This document shows positions 10,271-21,033 of a stretch of DNA of 64,000 nucleotides, piece after piece (positions within the stretch are counted from its first letter, which is position 1; each line of letters starts with the position of its first letter). The translations under genes and the position numbers were made by a program. Source of the stretch: Vigna angularis (taxonomy: Eukaryota; Streptophyta; Magnoliopsida; Fabales; Fabaceae); NCBI RefSeq assembly GCF_016808095.1, contig NC_068973.1, forward strand, positions 34,590,077-34,654,076, read 5' to 3'. The notes below the pieces were generated by a model. That model was not told where the DNA came from. It did not search any database and saw nothing but the letters and a program-made list of their open reading frames with translations.

Positions 10271-11381
10271 AAATAGACCACACTTAGTCTTTTGCACTCC
10301 TGGGCAAAATTAAGACGCAAATCAGGGAATAATTCAATGGACATTAGGTGTACGACCAAAAACTCAGCACACAGAAAATAAAAACTCACAAGAAAGAAAG
10401 AAAATTTACACTGTTCTCAAGAAATCTGGACAACGAAAAGATGTAGACAATATCTGACACAAAATCATAGAAAACAGATACTCGCAGAAATCATCCAAGC
10501 AATTCAAAACATGGTAAAACAATTAATCAGTTCAAGAGGTGAATTAAAAGTACCAAAACCTCACAGATGCACTATCAGTGTTTCTCTCAAGTGTCTAGGG
10601 TAAATAATAATATCAGCTCGATGCACTCAAGAAAGCAAACACAAACAGACTTGGCAAGCCTCTAAAATCAACACTCAGAAGTATATGCATGTTTAAATCA
10701 AAAGGTCTTTTATGGCTGTAATGGGGCCAAGGACAAGGGAGGATAAATATGGATAAGTAGCTAAAAACCACAAGAAATAGAGGAGCAATGGGGAACAAGT
10801 GTAAACACAATCAAATCACACCCAAACCTCTAATTCAATCCTTTTCTTGACTCCATTATTCACAAAATTGTTTTTTTTTTCATTTTTCAATTTTTTTTTT
10901 TTCAATTTTTTTTATCACTCAACAAGATCATATTTCCAAAAATAAAACAAGATGAGGAACCAACTAGCCAATTTATAAGAATCCCCACGGAGACCACACT
11001 TATTCCCAAAACACTTCCAAAGCTCCAAATTTTCCTAAGGTTAAGGTAATCATGGTTTTTCACTTAGGGCTATTGTATGAGCTTTAAAACAAAGAAATGG
11101 ATACAGTATAGGCTCAAAGGGGTTATCAAATGATAATAACAGGGTAGGCTTATTTGGCTAATGAGGCTCAAGAACAAAAATGCCTTTGTCACGTCTAAAC
11201 ATGCATATCCATCAAGAATTATCAACAAGAATCAAGCCAAGGCACATGTGCAAGCAATCAAGAGACATGTCACACGCAAGAAAGAAATAAAGTGGCTCAA
11301 ATTCTCACAGGGTATTTGTCACAATCAAATCAACCTCTTAAACAGCATAATCATTTTCCAAGCAGAGAAAAGCAAAGATTT
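10271..11381 (-). other. internal region next to 3' LTR, non-coding
   Basis: About 1.1 kb of AT-rich sequence with T runs near 10870-10910. No supported open frame. It forms the 3' end of the internal region of the large element. The interrupted sequence continues at 16560 after the nested solo LTR. Confidence 0.6.
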
Positions 11382-11386
11382 CATGC
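11382..11386. repeat. target-site duplication CATGC of the solo LTR
   Basis: CATGC lies immediately before TGTCGCAACC and is repeated at 16560-16564 immediately after GTGTTGACA. The perfect 5-bp match dates the nested insertion as later than the host element. Confidence 0.88.
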
Positions 11387-12024
11387 TGTCGCAACCGGAA
11401 TCGCGACGGGACGACGATCCAATAAAGAAAAAGAAATTTTGAAAATAGATTTTGGAGTCGCCACCATAGTTTATTCTGGAAAACTACGGAAAAACCATAA
11501 AATGATAAGGCATGGTCAAATTGAACCAGATTCTTGGTTCGGGAGTCGGTTACGTGTAGGGAAGGTATTAGCACCCTACAACGCCTGCCCTAAAGCAGTA
11601 CCTTTAACTAAATGTGCGAATGTGGATGTGGTTTTCAAAGTATTTAACTTCCCCTTAAAATAAAACGCTAAAGAAAACAAACAAATATTTTTTAGCTTTT
11701 TGGGGCCCGACAAGGATTGACCTTGCTCCTACGTATTCTCATGCAGAATGAGAAATCAGGGTTCCGTAGTTCATTTGAAAACTGTTTGAGAAAATTGTTT
11801 GGAAATTTGTTTGAAAATTTGTTTTGAAATTATTTGGATTTTTGGGGAGAATGAGCCTGACAAGGACTGGCCTTGCTCCTACGTATCTCCACTTTTGATG
11901 GAGAATCAAGGATCACGTAGTTCTGGCAGGGCGATATTGTTTGTTGTATGAAATTGTTGATGTTTTTGGTTTTTGAGGATTTTTATATTTTTTTTTGGTA
12001 TTTTTTTATTTAGGAAAAAAAAAG

Positions 12025-12450
12025 GGAAAAGGTTTTTGGCACAAGGACGATGCGTGCGATCACACATGTGCCTAAACCTTTAAAACGTATTTTTTGGTAT
12101 TTTTGAAGAAAGAGAAAAGGTTTTTGGCACAAGGACGATGCGTGCGATCACACATGTGCCTAAACCTTTAAAACATATTTTTTTGGTATTTTGATGTAAG
12201 AAAGAGAAAAGGTTTTTGGCACAAGGACGATGCGTGCGATCACACATGTGCCTAAACCTTTAAAACGTATTTATTGGTATTTTTGAAGAAAGAGAAAAGG
12301 TTTTTGGCACAAGGACGATGCGTGCGATCACACATGTGCCTAAACCTTTAAAACATATTTTTTGCGTTTTGATGTAAGAAAGAGAAAAGGTTTTTGGCAC
12401 AAGGACGATGCGTGCGATCACACATGTGCCTAAACCTTTAAAACGTATTT
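12025..12450 (+). repeat. five-copy 88-92-bp tandem array in solo LTR
   Basis: GGTTTTTGGCACAAGG starts at about 12031, 12119, 12211, 12299 and 12389, so the spacing alternates 88, 92, 88, 90. Copies 1, 3 and 5 are followed by AAAACGTATTT, copies 2 and 4 by AAAACATATTT. Each unit holds an inverted repeat, GGCACA..TGTGCC bounded by GGTTT..AAACC. Confidence 0.9.
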
Positions 12451-15345
12451 TTGGGATTTTGTCAAATTCATTATTTATTTTATTTATTTATTTTTTGTAA
12501 TTTTTGTTCATTATAAAAAAAAAAGCGTGCGTAGTGTTTAGCAAATAAACAAGACAAATACAGTACAGAGGGATGGGGGTTACTTTACAAGGGGATTACA
12601 CGATATAAATTAATGACCAAACAAATAATAATAAAATTAAGAAACTAAAGCGTAAAAAACAAAACAAGAGAAAATTAACAAAATTAAGGGTACAGAGATA
12701 AAACCAGGATTGACGTGTGAAATTGAAGCTCCTTTGCAACTGCCAGGGGTGTAAAGATGAAATCTGGAGGAGATGCATCTGGTGAATGTGTGTTGGGTCC
12801 AAATCTTCTTCCTTTTTTTTTTATTGCCTAGATAAAAAGGGTGCAGATATATGATCCAGGGGTGCAGAAAAACGGCTGAGACCCTCTTTTTATTTTGTTT
12901 GTGGAAGGGCTTAAGCCCAGATGAAAGGGGATGTGCGGGTGAGAAACAGGGGGTGCTTGAAAGGGAAAATGTAATTTTTTTACTATGTGGATCTGGCCCA
13001 AGGCTTTTTTTTTTGTTCCTGTTCAGGAGAAAGTTAGGGGTTCTCCCATTTTCCCCATCACGCCTCACTCAAATGAAACCCACAGTTTATTTCTCTCCCA
13101 AAAACGCTCAAACGGCCGCCGCTGCCAGTGCCGCTTTCAGTCTTATCGGCGACGACATCACTCCGTCGGAGCCAACACCGGCCACGGCATCACTGTTCTC
13201 TCTCTCGTCTTCGAAAATGGCAACCCAGGGAAGGGTCTGCCTCTGCCGCACACGCACTGCGGCCTCTGCCAGACTCCTCGTCGCTGCGTCGTTGAACCCA
13301 GCTGCTTCCTCCGACACCGGCAGGCCAGGGAGGGGTTCGTTTCTGCCACCAGATCCAGGCCCCTCCTGATCTCTAATGTTGCCGGCAGTTCACAGACGTT
13401 TCCAAGGCCGCCGCTAGCCGCAGCGTCAGATCTTGCCCCTTTCTTCGCTGTTGATGGTGATTTGGGAATGGGTTGGGTTATTTGGTTGTGTGAGTTGGGT
13501 AATTGAAAAATGGTAAGAATGGGTGATACGGTGACGGGAAATGTAGTGGAAATAGTGAGTGAGTTGTGAAGAAGAAATGGTTGGGTGAGAGGAGCAGAGG
13601 GGTTGGAGAATGGTCTGAGAAGATGAAGGGGCTGACCGTGAGTTGTTGGCTGTGTGTGAATATGGAGGATGATGATCAAGTGTTGGAGGTGAATGAAAAG
13701 GAATGGTCAGAGGTTGGAAATGAAGATGATGGGTGTTTGAGGTGAAGGGTAGTGAGAAAGAAACAGGCTTGGTTGGAAAGCTGGAAGATATCGGGAAAGT
13801 TAGGGAAGGTTGATAGGTGTTGGCCGTGTATAAGGTGTAAGGATCAAGATGATGGTCGTGAGGGAATGAGGATGAAGCTGATGATTGGGTGAGGGAATAA
13901 GGATGGTGATGGTGGAAGGGAGTTCACGGGTGATCATGATGGATGTTGGCCGCGAAAAAGAGGAGGGAAGGGCATTAGTGGAGGCTATGGTTTATGAGTA
14001 TGGATGTTGGATATGATGTCCAGAGGTTGAAGATGAAAAAGTATGTGGTTATATGCGATGGTTGGAATTGATGGAGTTGGGGCGGAAAGGAAGTTAGGCC
14101 GTGGTATTCATTGTTGGAGGTGAAACTGAAGAAGAAAAGGATGGAGGTAATGGGTGGATGAAGATCAAGCGTTGGAGGTGATTACGGATCAGATGATGAT
14201 GATAATGGTGGAGATGGTGTAAGGATGATAGGTGCAGTGGGTGAATATGGATGATGACTGTAATTGACGGGTGGAAGATCGTAATCTGTCCCGAGTTTTG
14301 AGTTCACCCCTGGTCTCCCCCAGATGATGGAAAGTGTTGGTTGTGTGAATGATGATGGCCGAGAGGTGTAGTTGCAGCAGAGGATGAATGATGATGGGTT
14401 TTTGGAGGTGATGAAAATGGAGGGAGAAAAGTGAGGTGGTTGGGTCACGGTGGGTGTTGGGGATCCATCAGAAGTGATGAAAAACTGGCCCTTAATCTGG
14501 TTTGGTGGCGTTCCCAGGTGTGGTGAGTGATCAAGGGATGAAGGGGTTCCCCTGTGAGTTGTTGGCTCTGTCTGGGAATATCCAGGATGTATGTTCCGTC
14601 TGGAAGGATTTGGTGTTGATGGTGATATAAGGATGAAAATGATCAGAGAGGGGTCAGTGGTGGATATGGATGATGGGCAGTTACTGGAGTGGGAGTGAAA
14701 AAGGAAAAAATGGTTGGGGTTACGGGTGTTGGCCGTGAGGTATTGGAGGGTGAGGATAGGTTGAAGATAGATGTCTCCAGGTGAGGATAGGTTGAAGATA
14801 GATGTCTCCAGTAGCCGTGGGGGTATTTGGGTTAAGAAAGATGGCCGGAGATGAAAGATAAGCTTGCTGGCTAGGATGGTGATGGGTGAAGTAACTAGCG
14901 TCCCGCTCGGTTTCCCTGATGAGTGAAGAAGAAACAATTTTTATAAAAAAAACTTCAAAACCCGTGAGCCTCTCCTCCTATTCAGAAATAATCTGTGAGT
15001 ACACATTCCATTGCATGCTGAGCAACAGTCCCTGGGCGTGAGGAAATAGGGTAAGGGCCCCTCCATCTTGTCTTCATCTTCATACTGTGGGCATCCTTCT
15101 GTGCGTGTGGTATGCTGGATGGTGATGTTCTCGGTGATGGGTTCAAAAAACATTGGTTTATTGGTTTCGAATGGGTACTTGATGGATGGAACAAAAGGAT
15201 GGAAAGGTGATGAAGCAACGGAGGATAGCACGAATTGCTCATTGAGAGGATAAAGAGGTGTTGGAGATGAAGGCCGTGAGGTTGGAAAATGAGGATGATG
15301 ATCTGGAGATAGTGCTGTTCTTTTTTCCTTTTTGCATTGGGGTTG

Positions 15346-15356
15346 AGCGGTATTTA
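15346..15356 (+). promoter_or_regulatory. putative LTR core promoter (TATTTAA)
   Basis: GCGGTATTTAAGGGG sits at the change from purine-biased U3-like sequence to the ACGARCG cluster. This is the usual place for an LTR TATA box, which would put the motif cluster in the transcribed R/U5 part. This is inference. Confidence 0.35.
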
Positions 15357-15364
15357 AGGGGTGA

Positions 15365-16415
15365 GGTGGACGAGCGCTCAGGACGAGCGTTGTCTGAGGG
15401 GTGAGGTGGACGAGCGCTCAGAATGAGCGTTGAGAAAGGGGTGTTGTGAACGAGCGCTCAGGACGAGCGCTCTGGACGAATGGTAGAAGGGAAATAGGAC
15501 GAACGTTCTCGCAACAAGAGAACGAACGCTCAAAGAACTCAGGACGAGCACTCAGAGGGTTGAGGTGGACGAGCGGCAGAGGATGGGAGTGATTAGGACG
15601 AACGCCTTACACTTTCTTTGACGAATGATGTTTGCTGCTGGGCCGAACGCTAGACAAACGAACGCTGAAGACAAACACATGGAGACCGAACGTTCAAATG
15701 AGACCGAGCGTTCAAGTGAAGACCGAACGCTCATTAAACAATATAAACCGAACGCTCAAAATCAAACGTACACCAATAACGAGCCCCCAAAACCGAACGC
15801 TAAAAAACAATCACACACCAAAAACGAACGTTCAAATGAGTGTAAATAACTTCAAAACCGAACGTTCACTAACACAAAACCGAACGGTAACAAATATGAC
15901 CGAATGCTTGATGAGGAGGACGAACGTCCAAAATGATAAAATGGCCGAACGGTCGAATAGTGAACGTTTGATGACCGAACGGTTGAAGATGAGGACGAAC
16001 GTCCTAAAAGAAACGAAATGCCGAACGGTCAAACAAAGCAAAAGACGAACGGTCGAATCAGTGCAAAGGACGAACGGTCGAACAGTGCAACAAGACGAAC
16101 GGTCACTGTTCGGACGAACGGCAACAGCAACAATGGGGAAGGACGAACGGTTACTGTTTGGACGAACGTCCACAGTATCAGAGGACGAACGTCTGAACAA
16201 CAGTTGGGAAGGACGAACGTTTACTGTTTGGACGAACGGTTGAACAATGGGGAAGGACGAACGGTTCAACAGTGGGCAAGGACGAACGGTTCAACAGTGG
16301 GCAAGGACGAACGGTTCGACAATGGGGAAGGACGAACGTCACAACAGTGGGGAATGAACGAACGGTTCAACAGTTGGGGAAGGACGAACGCTCACTGTTT
16401 GGACGAACGTCTGAT
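15365..16415. repeat. ACGARCG motif cluster in solo LTR
   Basis: Several dozen copies of GGACGAGCG, GGACGAACGGTC, CCGAACGCTC and similar across 1 kb. The first part is mainly ACGAGCGCTC, the middle CCGAACG, and the end GGACGAACGG with spacers such as TTCAACAGTGGG and TTACTGTTTG. Overlapping frames on both strands here (15632-16243, 16018-16488, 15832-16269) are products of the repeat. Confidence 0.85.
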
Positions 16416-16564
16416 CTTTTTTTTTTTTTTTTCTTATTTTTTATTATTTATTATTTTTTTTCTTTTTATATACACACACATTTTTTAATTTTTCCTTTTA
16501 TGAGGATAAAACAATAAAACAAATTATTTAGTCAATCCGGACGAAATTGAGTGTTGACACATGC

Positions 16565-16980
16565 CATGAGTATTAATCAAGTGAAATGAAAGACGAGTCT
16601 ACAACTTAAACAAAGTCCAGAAAATAGAGAAAAAATGTAAAATTGCACACAAAAACACACTAAAAATAATCAAAAACAGAAAAAATTTAACACATAAAAC
16701 AAAGAACAATCAGAATCTCTCCCTATAGACCACACTTAAACTACACATTGTCCTCAATGTGTTCTAAGCATACATCATCAATCAAAACACGAAACATATT
16801 ATGGACAAGTGCAATAAAAGGTAGGGAAATGGGAAGAAATTTTCAGTAACATCCATCAGTAGATGTTATCATTGACATCCATCAGCAGATGTCCAAATCA
16901 CCTAGCACCCATCAGTAGATGCTAAAATAATTTTTTTTTAACTTAATTAATTTTTATTTTTTTTATTTTTTATTTTTTTT
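16565..16980 (-). other. internal non-coding region between homeobox gene and 3' part
   Basis: This continues the internal region of the large element after the nested solo LTR. It contains ATAGACCACACTTA (about 16724), also found next to the 3' LTR (10274). It also has three copies of a CATCAGTAGATG-type motif (16850-16921). No coding frame. Confidence 0.5.
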
Positions 16981-17070
16981 ATTTTGTTTTGAAAAAGGAA
17001 AAGACCGGTACTGTGACAATAGTTTCGGTGGGAATGACCGGAACTATTGCTACAGTGAAAACAATTTGGC

Positions 17071-17078
17071 TATAAATA
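17071..17078 (+). promoter_or_regulatory. TATA box of homeobox copy B
   Basis: TATAAATA is preceded by GACCGGAACTATTGCTACAG, a close match to the sequence ahead of copy A. A CT-rich leader starts near 17100 and runs to the donor GTAAGT at 17267. The acceptor TTTAG ends at 17941, 18 bases before the ATG. Confidence 0.65.
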
Positions 17079-17577
17079 GGCCAACTTCAGCGCCTGAGCG
17101 ACATTTCTGACTGCCATACTCTCTCTCTACTCCTCTCTTCCCTCTCTCTCTTCTCTTCCCTCTCTCTACTCCTCTCTGAGCGTCTGGAGCTGCGCGGAGC
17201 CTCTGCCACCGCGCCTTCTGAAGAGTCTGAGAATTTCGAGGAGCCTCTGCAAGCCCACTTCTCCAGGTAAGTCCTTCTTCACCTGGATCTCCCTTTCTTT
17301 CTGCTTGCTTTTACATTTCCTTCTTTCTGCCTTCTCTTTTCTTCTTCTATTTTCCTTTTCTTTCCTCTGTGTTGCTCTCCCTTTACTGCTTTCCCTTTAC
17401 TGCTTTCCATCTTCTTTCTGTATTTCCTTTCCTGTTTTCCCGTATTTTTCTTCTTTGCACTGCTCTTTATTTTTCTTTCCGCTCCATCTTCTTTCTTCTC
17501 CTTTTCAATTTTTTTTTATTTTTATTTTATTTTTTATTTTAACTAAAAACACTAAAAATACAACTGTCTAAAAACTT

Positions 17578-17668
17578 AAGGGGTATATCGGCTGGAAACC
17601 AGACGTTAATCTCCCTTCGTTTGAAGGTATGGCAGAGACAATCGGGTAGAACAACGCCACGTACCCCA
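17578..17668 (+). other. conserved block in leader intron, copy B
   Basis: Counterpart of 1172-1262 with 2 mismatches in 91 bp by eye. It lies inside the 674-base leader intron (17267-17941). It includes GGCTGGAAACCAGACGTTAA and CAATCGGGTAGAACAACGCC. Confidence 0.65.
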
Positions 17669-17959
17669 CTAAAAACTAAAAACACAGAAACATAAATTAA
17701 AACAAGAACAACACGGACAAGGACAACAGGACAACAGGACGTAGATCCGTTTAGGACCCTTTTGCAAGGACCGTGAAACAGATCAGAGACCAGACCAAAA
17801 ACATCAAAGACAGACAGGACAAAATAAATCTAAAAGGAAACAAGAACAAATAAAGAAAACACAGAACTAAGAAATTGTTTTTTTTTTTTTTAAATTATGC
17901 ATTTTTATGAGTTATGCTTTGTTTTTTTTTTTTTTTTTTAGAATACAGCGAGAGGAAGA

Positions 17960-18524
17960 ATGAGCGAGATGGAAGCAGAGAGATACACCAGTCAGCGGTG
18001 GCGTCCTACCGAAGATCAGACCCAGATGATGACCAGAATCTACAACTTTGGGGTCACACACCCAAGTAGAGCGCAAGTTGTCGAGATCACGTCTCGACTA
18101 AGGATCTTCGGAGATGCCAGCGAATACAACGTGCACTGCTGGTTCAACAATCACGGCAATCGGGTCAGGCGCTGGCAAGCGGAGATAGACCCTACTGGCA
18201 CTCAGTTTTCGCAACTGCCGCTATATATGTACGGTAAGACTCTGATCAAATCTCACTTTTATTTGTTTTTTTTTTTTTTTTTTTCCTTTCCTCTTCTATT
18301 ATTAACACACAATTTTTTTTTTTTTTTTTTTGCCGAAAGATTATGACTGGGTGATTATGAGGGCACCGAGGCTGCTGAATCTGTTTCCCGTTCCGATCAT
18401 CATCGACGACGATAGGGACGTACGACAAATCCCTCCACCCATGCTTCTCACATTCCTAACCAGAGCTCCCTCAACGGAGCTCTCCCTTAGACCGCCACAA
18501 CCAGCTCGAGAATTCTTCCGTTGA
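17960..18524 (+). CDS. WOX-like homeodomain protein, cargo of the Athila/Tat element
   Basis: Exons 17960-18233 and 18340-18524, with exon lengths (274 and 185) identical to copy A and the same phase-1 intron, give 152 residues. The homeodomain spans about residues 12-74 with RWRPT, SRLRIFGD and the recognition helix NVHCWFNNHGNRVRRWQ. The tail has LLNLFPV (WUS-box-like) and ELSLRPP (EAR-like). It lies antisense to the retroelement, downstream of gag, and keeps its own TATA box, leader exon and introns. Retained introns mean it was not taken in as a processed sense-strand cDNA. Relative to copy A there are 16 residue changes; in exon 1, I count 19 synonymous and 11 replacement codons. Likely a DNA-binding, possibly repressing protein; the target is unknown. 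Confidence 0.8.
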
Positions 18525-19176
18525 ATTTTTATGTTTTATGTTTTTTTTTTATGTTTTAGCTGGCCGAGTGTGGCCAGAATTTGAACAAGGCATGTAATCT
18601 GAACACTTAATTTTTTATTTTTTTTTTTTATGCTTTTTTTTTATGTTTTTTTTATTATGGTCTGTAATACTTAACGATCAGAAATGATCGAACCCTGAAC
18701 ATCTTTATTTTATGTTTTTATGTATTTTATTTTATTATCAGCAGTGTAAGACAGAATGTTTTCGGTGAATTAGGTTATTTTAAATAAATGCACTCAGATT
18801 ATATCTCTGCTCAAACCTCACCTCTCTGCCCTATTACTGCAATTTTGCTCTCTGTTTTTTTATTTTTTATTTCTATGTTTTAACAAAAACTAAATAAATA
18901 AATAAAAACAGAACACATATTAACAAAACAAAATACCAAATAACGAACACAAAATATCAAAGCAGATAAAACACATATATTAAAAACAGCAAACAAAACA
19001 CATATTTACAAAACATACATTAACAAAATCACAGACATAAAACAGAACACAAAATTTTTTTTTTTTTTTTTTTTATAAAATAAAAATAACAAATCAAAAA
19101 CTAAGAAAATCAGAATTCTCCCCTAATTCACAAACCAAGAAAATTAAGGGAAGAAGGAACAGGAAAACTCCCCTGG
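18525..19176. other. A/T-run region between homeobox gene and gag
   Basis: The 3' flank of the homeobox gene, with an AACGATCAGAAATGATCG inverted motif at about 18673 that is similar in copy A, followed by A-rich sequence up to the gag stop. No coding frame. The 3' ends of the convergent homeobox gene and gag lie about 650 bp apart. Confidence 0.5.
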
Positions 19177-20805
19177 TTATGGTGGCAGTTGCCAAACTTG
19201 GACAAGCAGAGAGATGTTTTCGATCACAGGATTCAGCAAAGAAAATTTGAGGAAGAACTGCTTCATCAGTATTCTTCTCGTAGCAATTTGTTTCAGCAGT
19301 ATCTCTCCTTCCACTAGCAGTTGTTGAGTGTGTGACACCGGAATAGATATCTCTGGCTCGCTCAAAGAAGTAGCAGTATACTCTTCTTCATCAATCATCA
19401 ATTCTTTAATGTCATCACCTGCATTCTCTTTTAACTTTGCATTCTTGTCATCAAACTCACATTTAATAGCATCTGTAATAAACTTAGAGTTTGGCTGTAA
19501 CGCATAACCAATTTCAGCACAAATGGAGCAAGAACCAGATTCGCAATCACATTCAAAATTTTCAGAAAACTGTGTTAAATCAAAGTTTAGTCCTAACTCT
19601 ATAAAATCATCAGATTGCACAGTTTCTCTTTCAAAATCAATATTGACGCGACTTTGACCAATGGGTTCAATGGCTGACACTGAATTAAAAATTTTAGAAT
19701 GGTCAATCAAATCTGTATCTGTATCAGTTACAAACCCTATATGATCAGTGTGCATCAAATCACAAGCATTTGAATGTGTATGCAAATCAGGTAAAGTAAT
19801 TGGAATATCAGGTTCAGAATAAACCTGTTTTTGCTCATTGAAAAGTTCTTTACCAATCTCTAAGTCATCAACTGCGTCCTCAGGGCTATTAGTGTCAGAA
19901 TCCAGAATAGGTTGCTCAGTGGTAAGCTCATAACTTTGTTCCCCATCTCCTATGTTGATGGCACTGCCATCGTCATCTGGAATCTGAACAGTCTGAAATG
20001 GTATCTCTGAATCTTGAGACTGTTGTTCAGTGAATTGAGTAGTCAACTGCCATATCTGATTATTCGTACTCTGAATGAGAGCTTGTGTCTTTTGTTGAAG
20101 CTCCATGATTTCTCGCTTAAACTGAATGCTCTGCATGGTTTTCTGCTCCAATAACTCCTTCAATGCGGGTTCAGAAGTGAAAAGCTGAGGAGCTATTTCG
20201 GCAGTAACATCATGGAATTGCATCTGCTGTTCTTGCCGGACTGGTGGAGGCATGAAAGTACTCTGGAATGGTGGTTCTTGATATTGATGCTGTAGAGCAC
20301 TGTACCATCCCAAGGTAGGGTCATTCCATCCAGGATTGTTGTTGTTTCCATCATGCACAGGGGAAAATTTGCTCAGAAATTTTTGCTCAAGATCTTCCCA
20401 TCTGGTAATGAGTCCTGGAGAAAGATAATACAGCCAATCCTTAGCTGCTCCTTGTAATGAATGCGGAAATGCCCTCAAGAAAATGTGATCATCTGGGATA
20501 TTTGGAGGTTTCATATAACAGCAAATTCCATATAACTTCTCCAAATGCGCCTGCGGGCATTCATTCGCAACTCCATGAAAATGGGGCAGCAAATTTATCA
20601 GTCCAGTGGGGATCACTAAATGATCATCATCCTCAGTAGGTGGAACCGGCTCACGAGGAGCGGTCTCAGGACATTTAGGACGAGCCATATAATTCTCATC
20701 GTAGAATTCAGCAGAAGTACAATCAGAGTACCAAGCAGAAGGAGAATCATAATCACAGACATTGGCAGAATAAGCATAATTCACATAATCAAAATTGGTA
20801 GACAT
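19177..20805 (-). CDS. Gag of the Athila/Tat-branch element
   Basis: 542 codons from the ATG at 20805, which is preferred over an in-frame upstream ATG at 20847 because it starts a more gag-like N-terminus; both lie downstream of the primer-binding site. Residues about 70-150 form a retrotransposon gag core, with IPDDHIFLRAFPHSLQGAAK and DWLYYLSPGLITRWEDLEQK followed by FLSKF. This is the Athila/Tat style rather than chromovirus. After that comes Q-rich and acidic sequence with no clear CCHC zinc knuckle; a cysteine cluster (CDCESGSCSIC) is different in spacing. There is no protease or pol downstream. Gag would form the particle that packages element RNA. The intact length agrees with a recent insertion. 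Confidence 0.8.
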   Translation of the reverse strand: MSTNFDYVNYAYSANVCDYDSPSAWYSDCTSAEFYDENYMARPKCPETAPREPVPPTEDDDHLVIPTGLINLLPHFHGVANECPQAHLEKLYGICCYMKPPNIPDDHIFLRAFPHSLQGAAKDWLYYLSPGLITRWEDLEQKFLSKFSPVHDGNNNNPGWNDPTLGWYSALQHQYQEPPFQSTFMPPPVRQEQQMQFHDVTAEIAPQLFTSEPALKELLEQKTMQSIQFKREIMELQQKTQALIQSTNNQIWQLTTQFTEQQSQDSEIPFQTVQIPDDDGSAINIGDGEQSYELTTEQPILDSDTNSPEDAVDDLEIGKELFNEQKQVYSEPDIPITLPDLHTHSNACDLMHTDHIGFVTDTDTDLIDHSKIFNSVSAIEPIGQSRVNIDFERETVQSDDFIELGLNFDLTQFSENFECDCESGSCSICAEIGYALQPNSKFITDAIKCEFDDKNAKLKENAGDDIKELMIDEEEYTATSLSEPEISIPVSHTQQLLVEGEILLKQIATRRILMKQFFLKFSLLNPVIENISLLVQVWQLPP

Positions 20806-21008
20806 GGAAAAATAAAAATACTGAAAATTACGAAACAAATAAAACAAAAAACATTTTTTAATTTTTATTTTTTAATTTTTTTTTTTTAACAATCAAAATA
20901 CATATGACATGCGTACAGAAAACAGAACATCACATCACAACACGAGACAAAACACGAAACACAACAAATACAAACACACAACAAAAAATCCAAGACTAAA
21001 CCACTATT

Positions 21009-21028
21009 GGTCCCCGGCAACGGCGCCA
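21009..21028 (-). promoter_or_regulatory. primer-binding site of the large element
   Basis: Read on the minus strand, TGGCGCCGTTGCCGGGGACC follows the LTR end (GCGTACCA) after a few bases. This primer-binding-site sequence is common in plant Athila/Tat-branch elements. Its position between LTR and gag fixes the orientation of the element as minus. Confidence 0.8.
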
Positions 21029-21033
21029 AAATT

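Larger units (their letters stand above)
11387..16559 (+). mobile_element. 5.17-kb solo LTR, Ogre-like family
   Basis: It begins TGTCGCAACCGGAATCGCGA and ends GAGTGTTGACA, and is flanked by CATGC at 11382-11386 and 16560-16564. The start matches what I know of legume Ogre-like LTRs (GGAGTCGCCACCATAGTTTA, then GGTTCGGGAGTCGGTTACGT). No internal domain follows, so it is a solo LTR or a very large LTR-only unit; Ogre LTRs of about 5 kb are known. In order: an 88-92-bp tandem array (12025-12450), a GC-rich patch (13060-13510), a strongly purine-biased 1.4 kb, a TATTTAA promoter-like site at 15351, and an ACGARCG motif cluster. The 251-codon minus-strand frame at 14182-14937 lies in the purine-biased part and is probably not a gene. 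Confidence 0.88.

Noticed and set aside
12025..12450. Regular repeats resembling a CRISPR array
   Set aside because: The context is a plant LTR; whole units are repeated, there are no unique spacers, and no cas genes exist here.
12851..13506. Overlapping GC-rich frames of about 172 codons in the solo LTR
   Set aside because: Two frames are equally open and neither shows a known domain. A captured host fragment is possible but not supported.
14182..14937. 251-codon S/P/T-rich frame on the minus strand of the solo LTR
   Set aside because: It lies in a purine-biased tract that suppresses stop codons on the other strand. No domain or conserved start, and composition explains the open frame.
15632..16488. 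203- and 156-codon frames rich in R, T and N
   Set aside because: Both are products of the ACGAACG motif cluster. The peptide repeats follow the DNA repeat.
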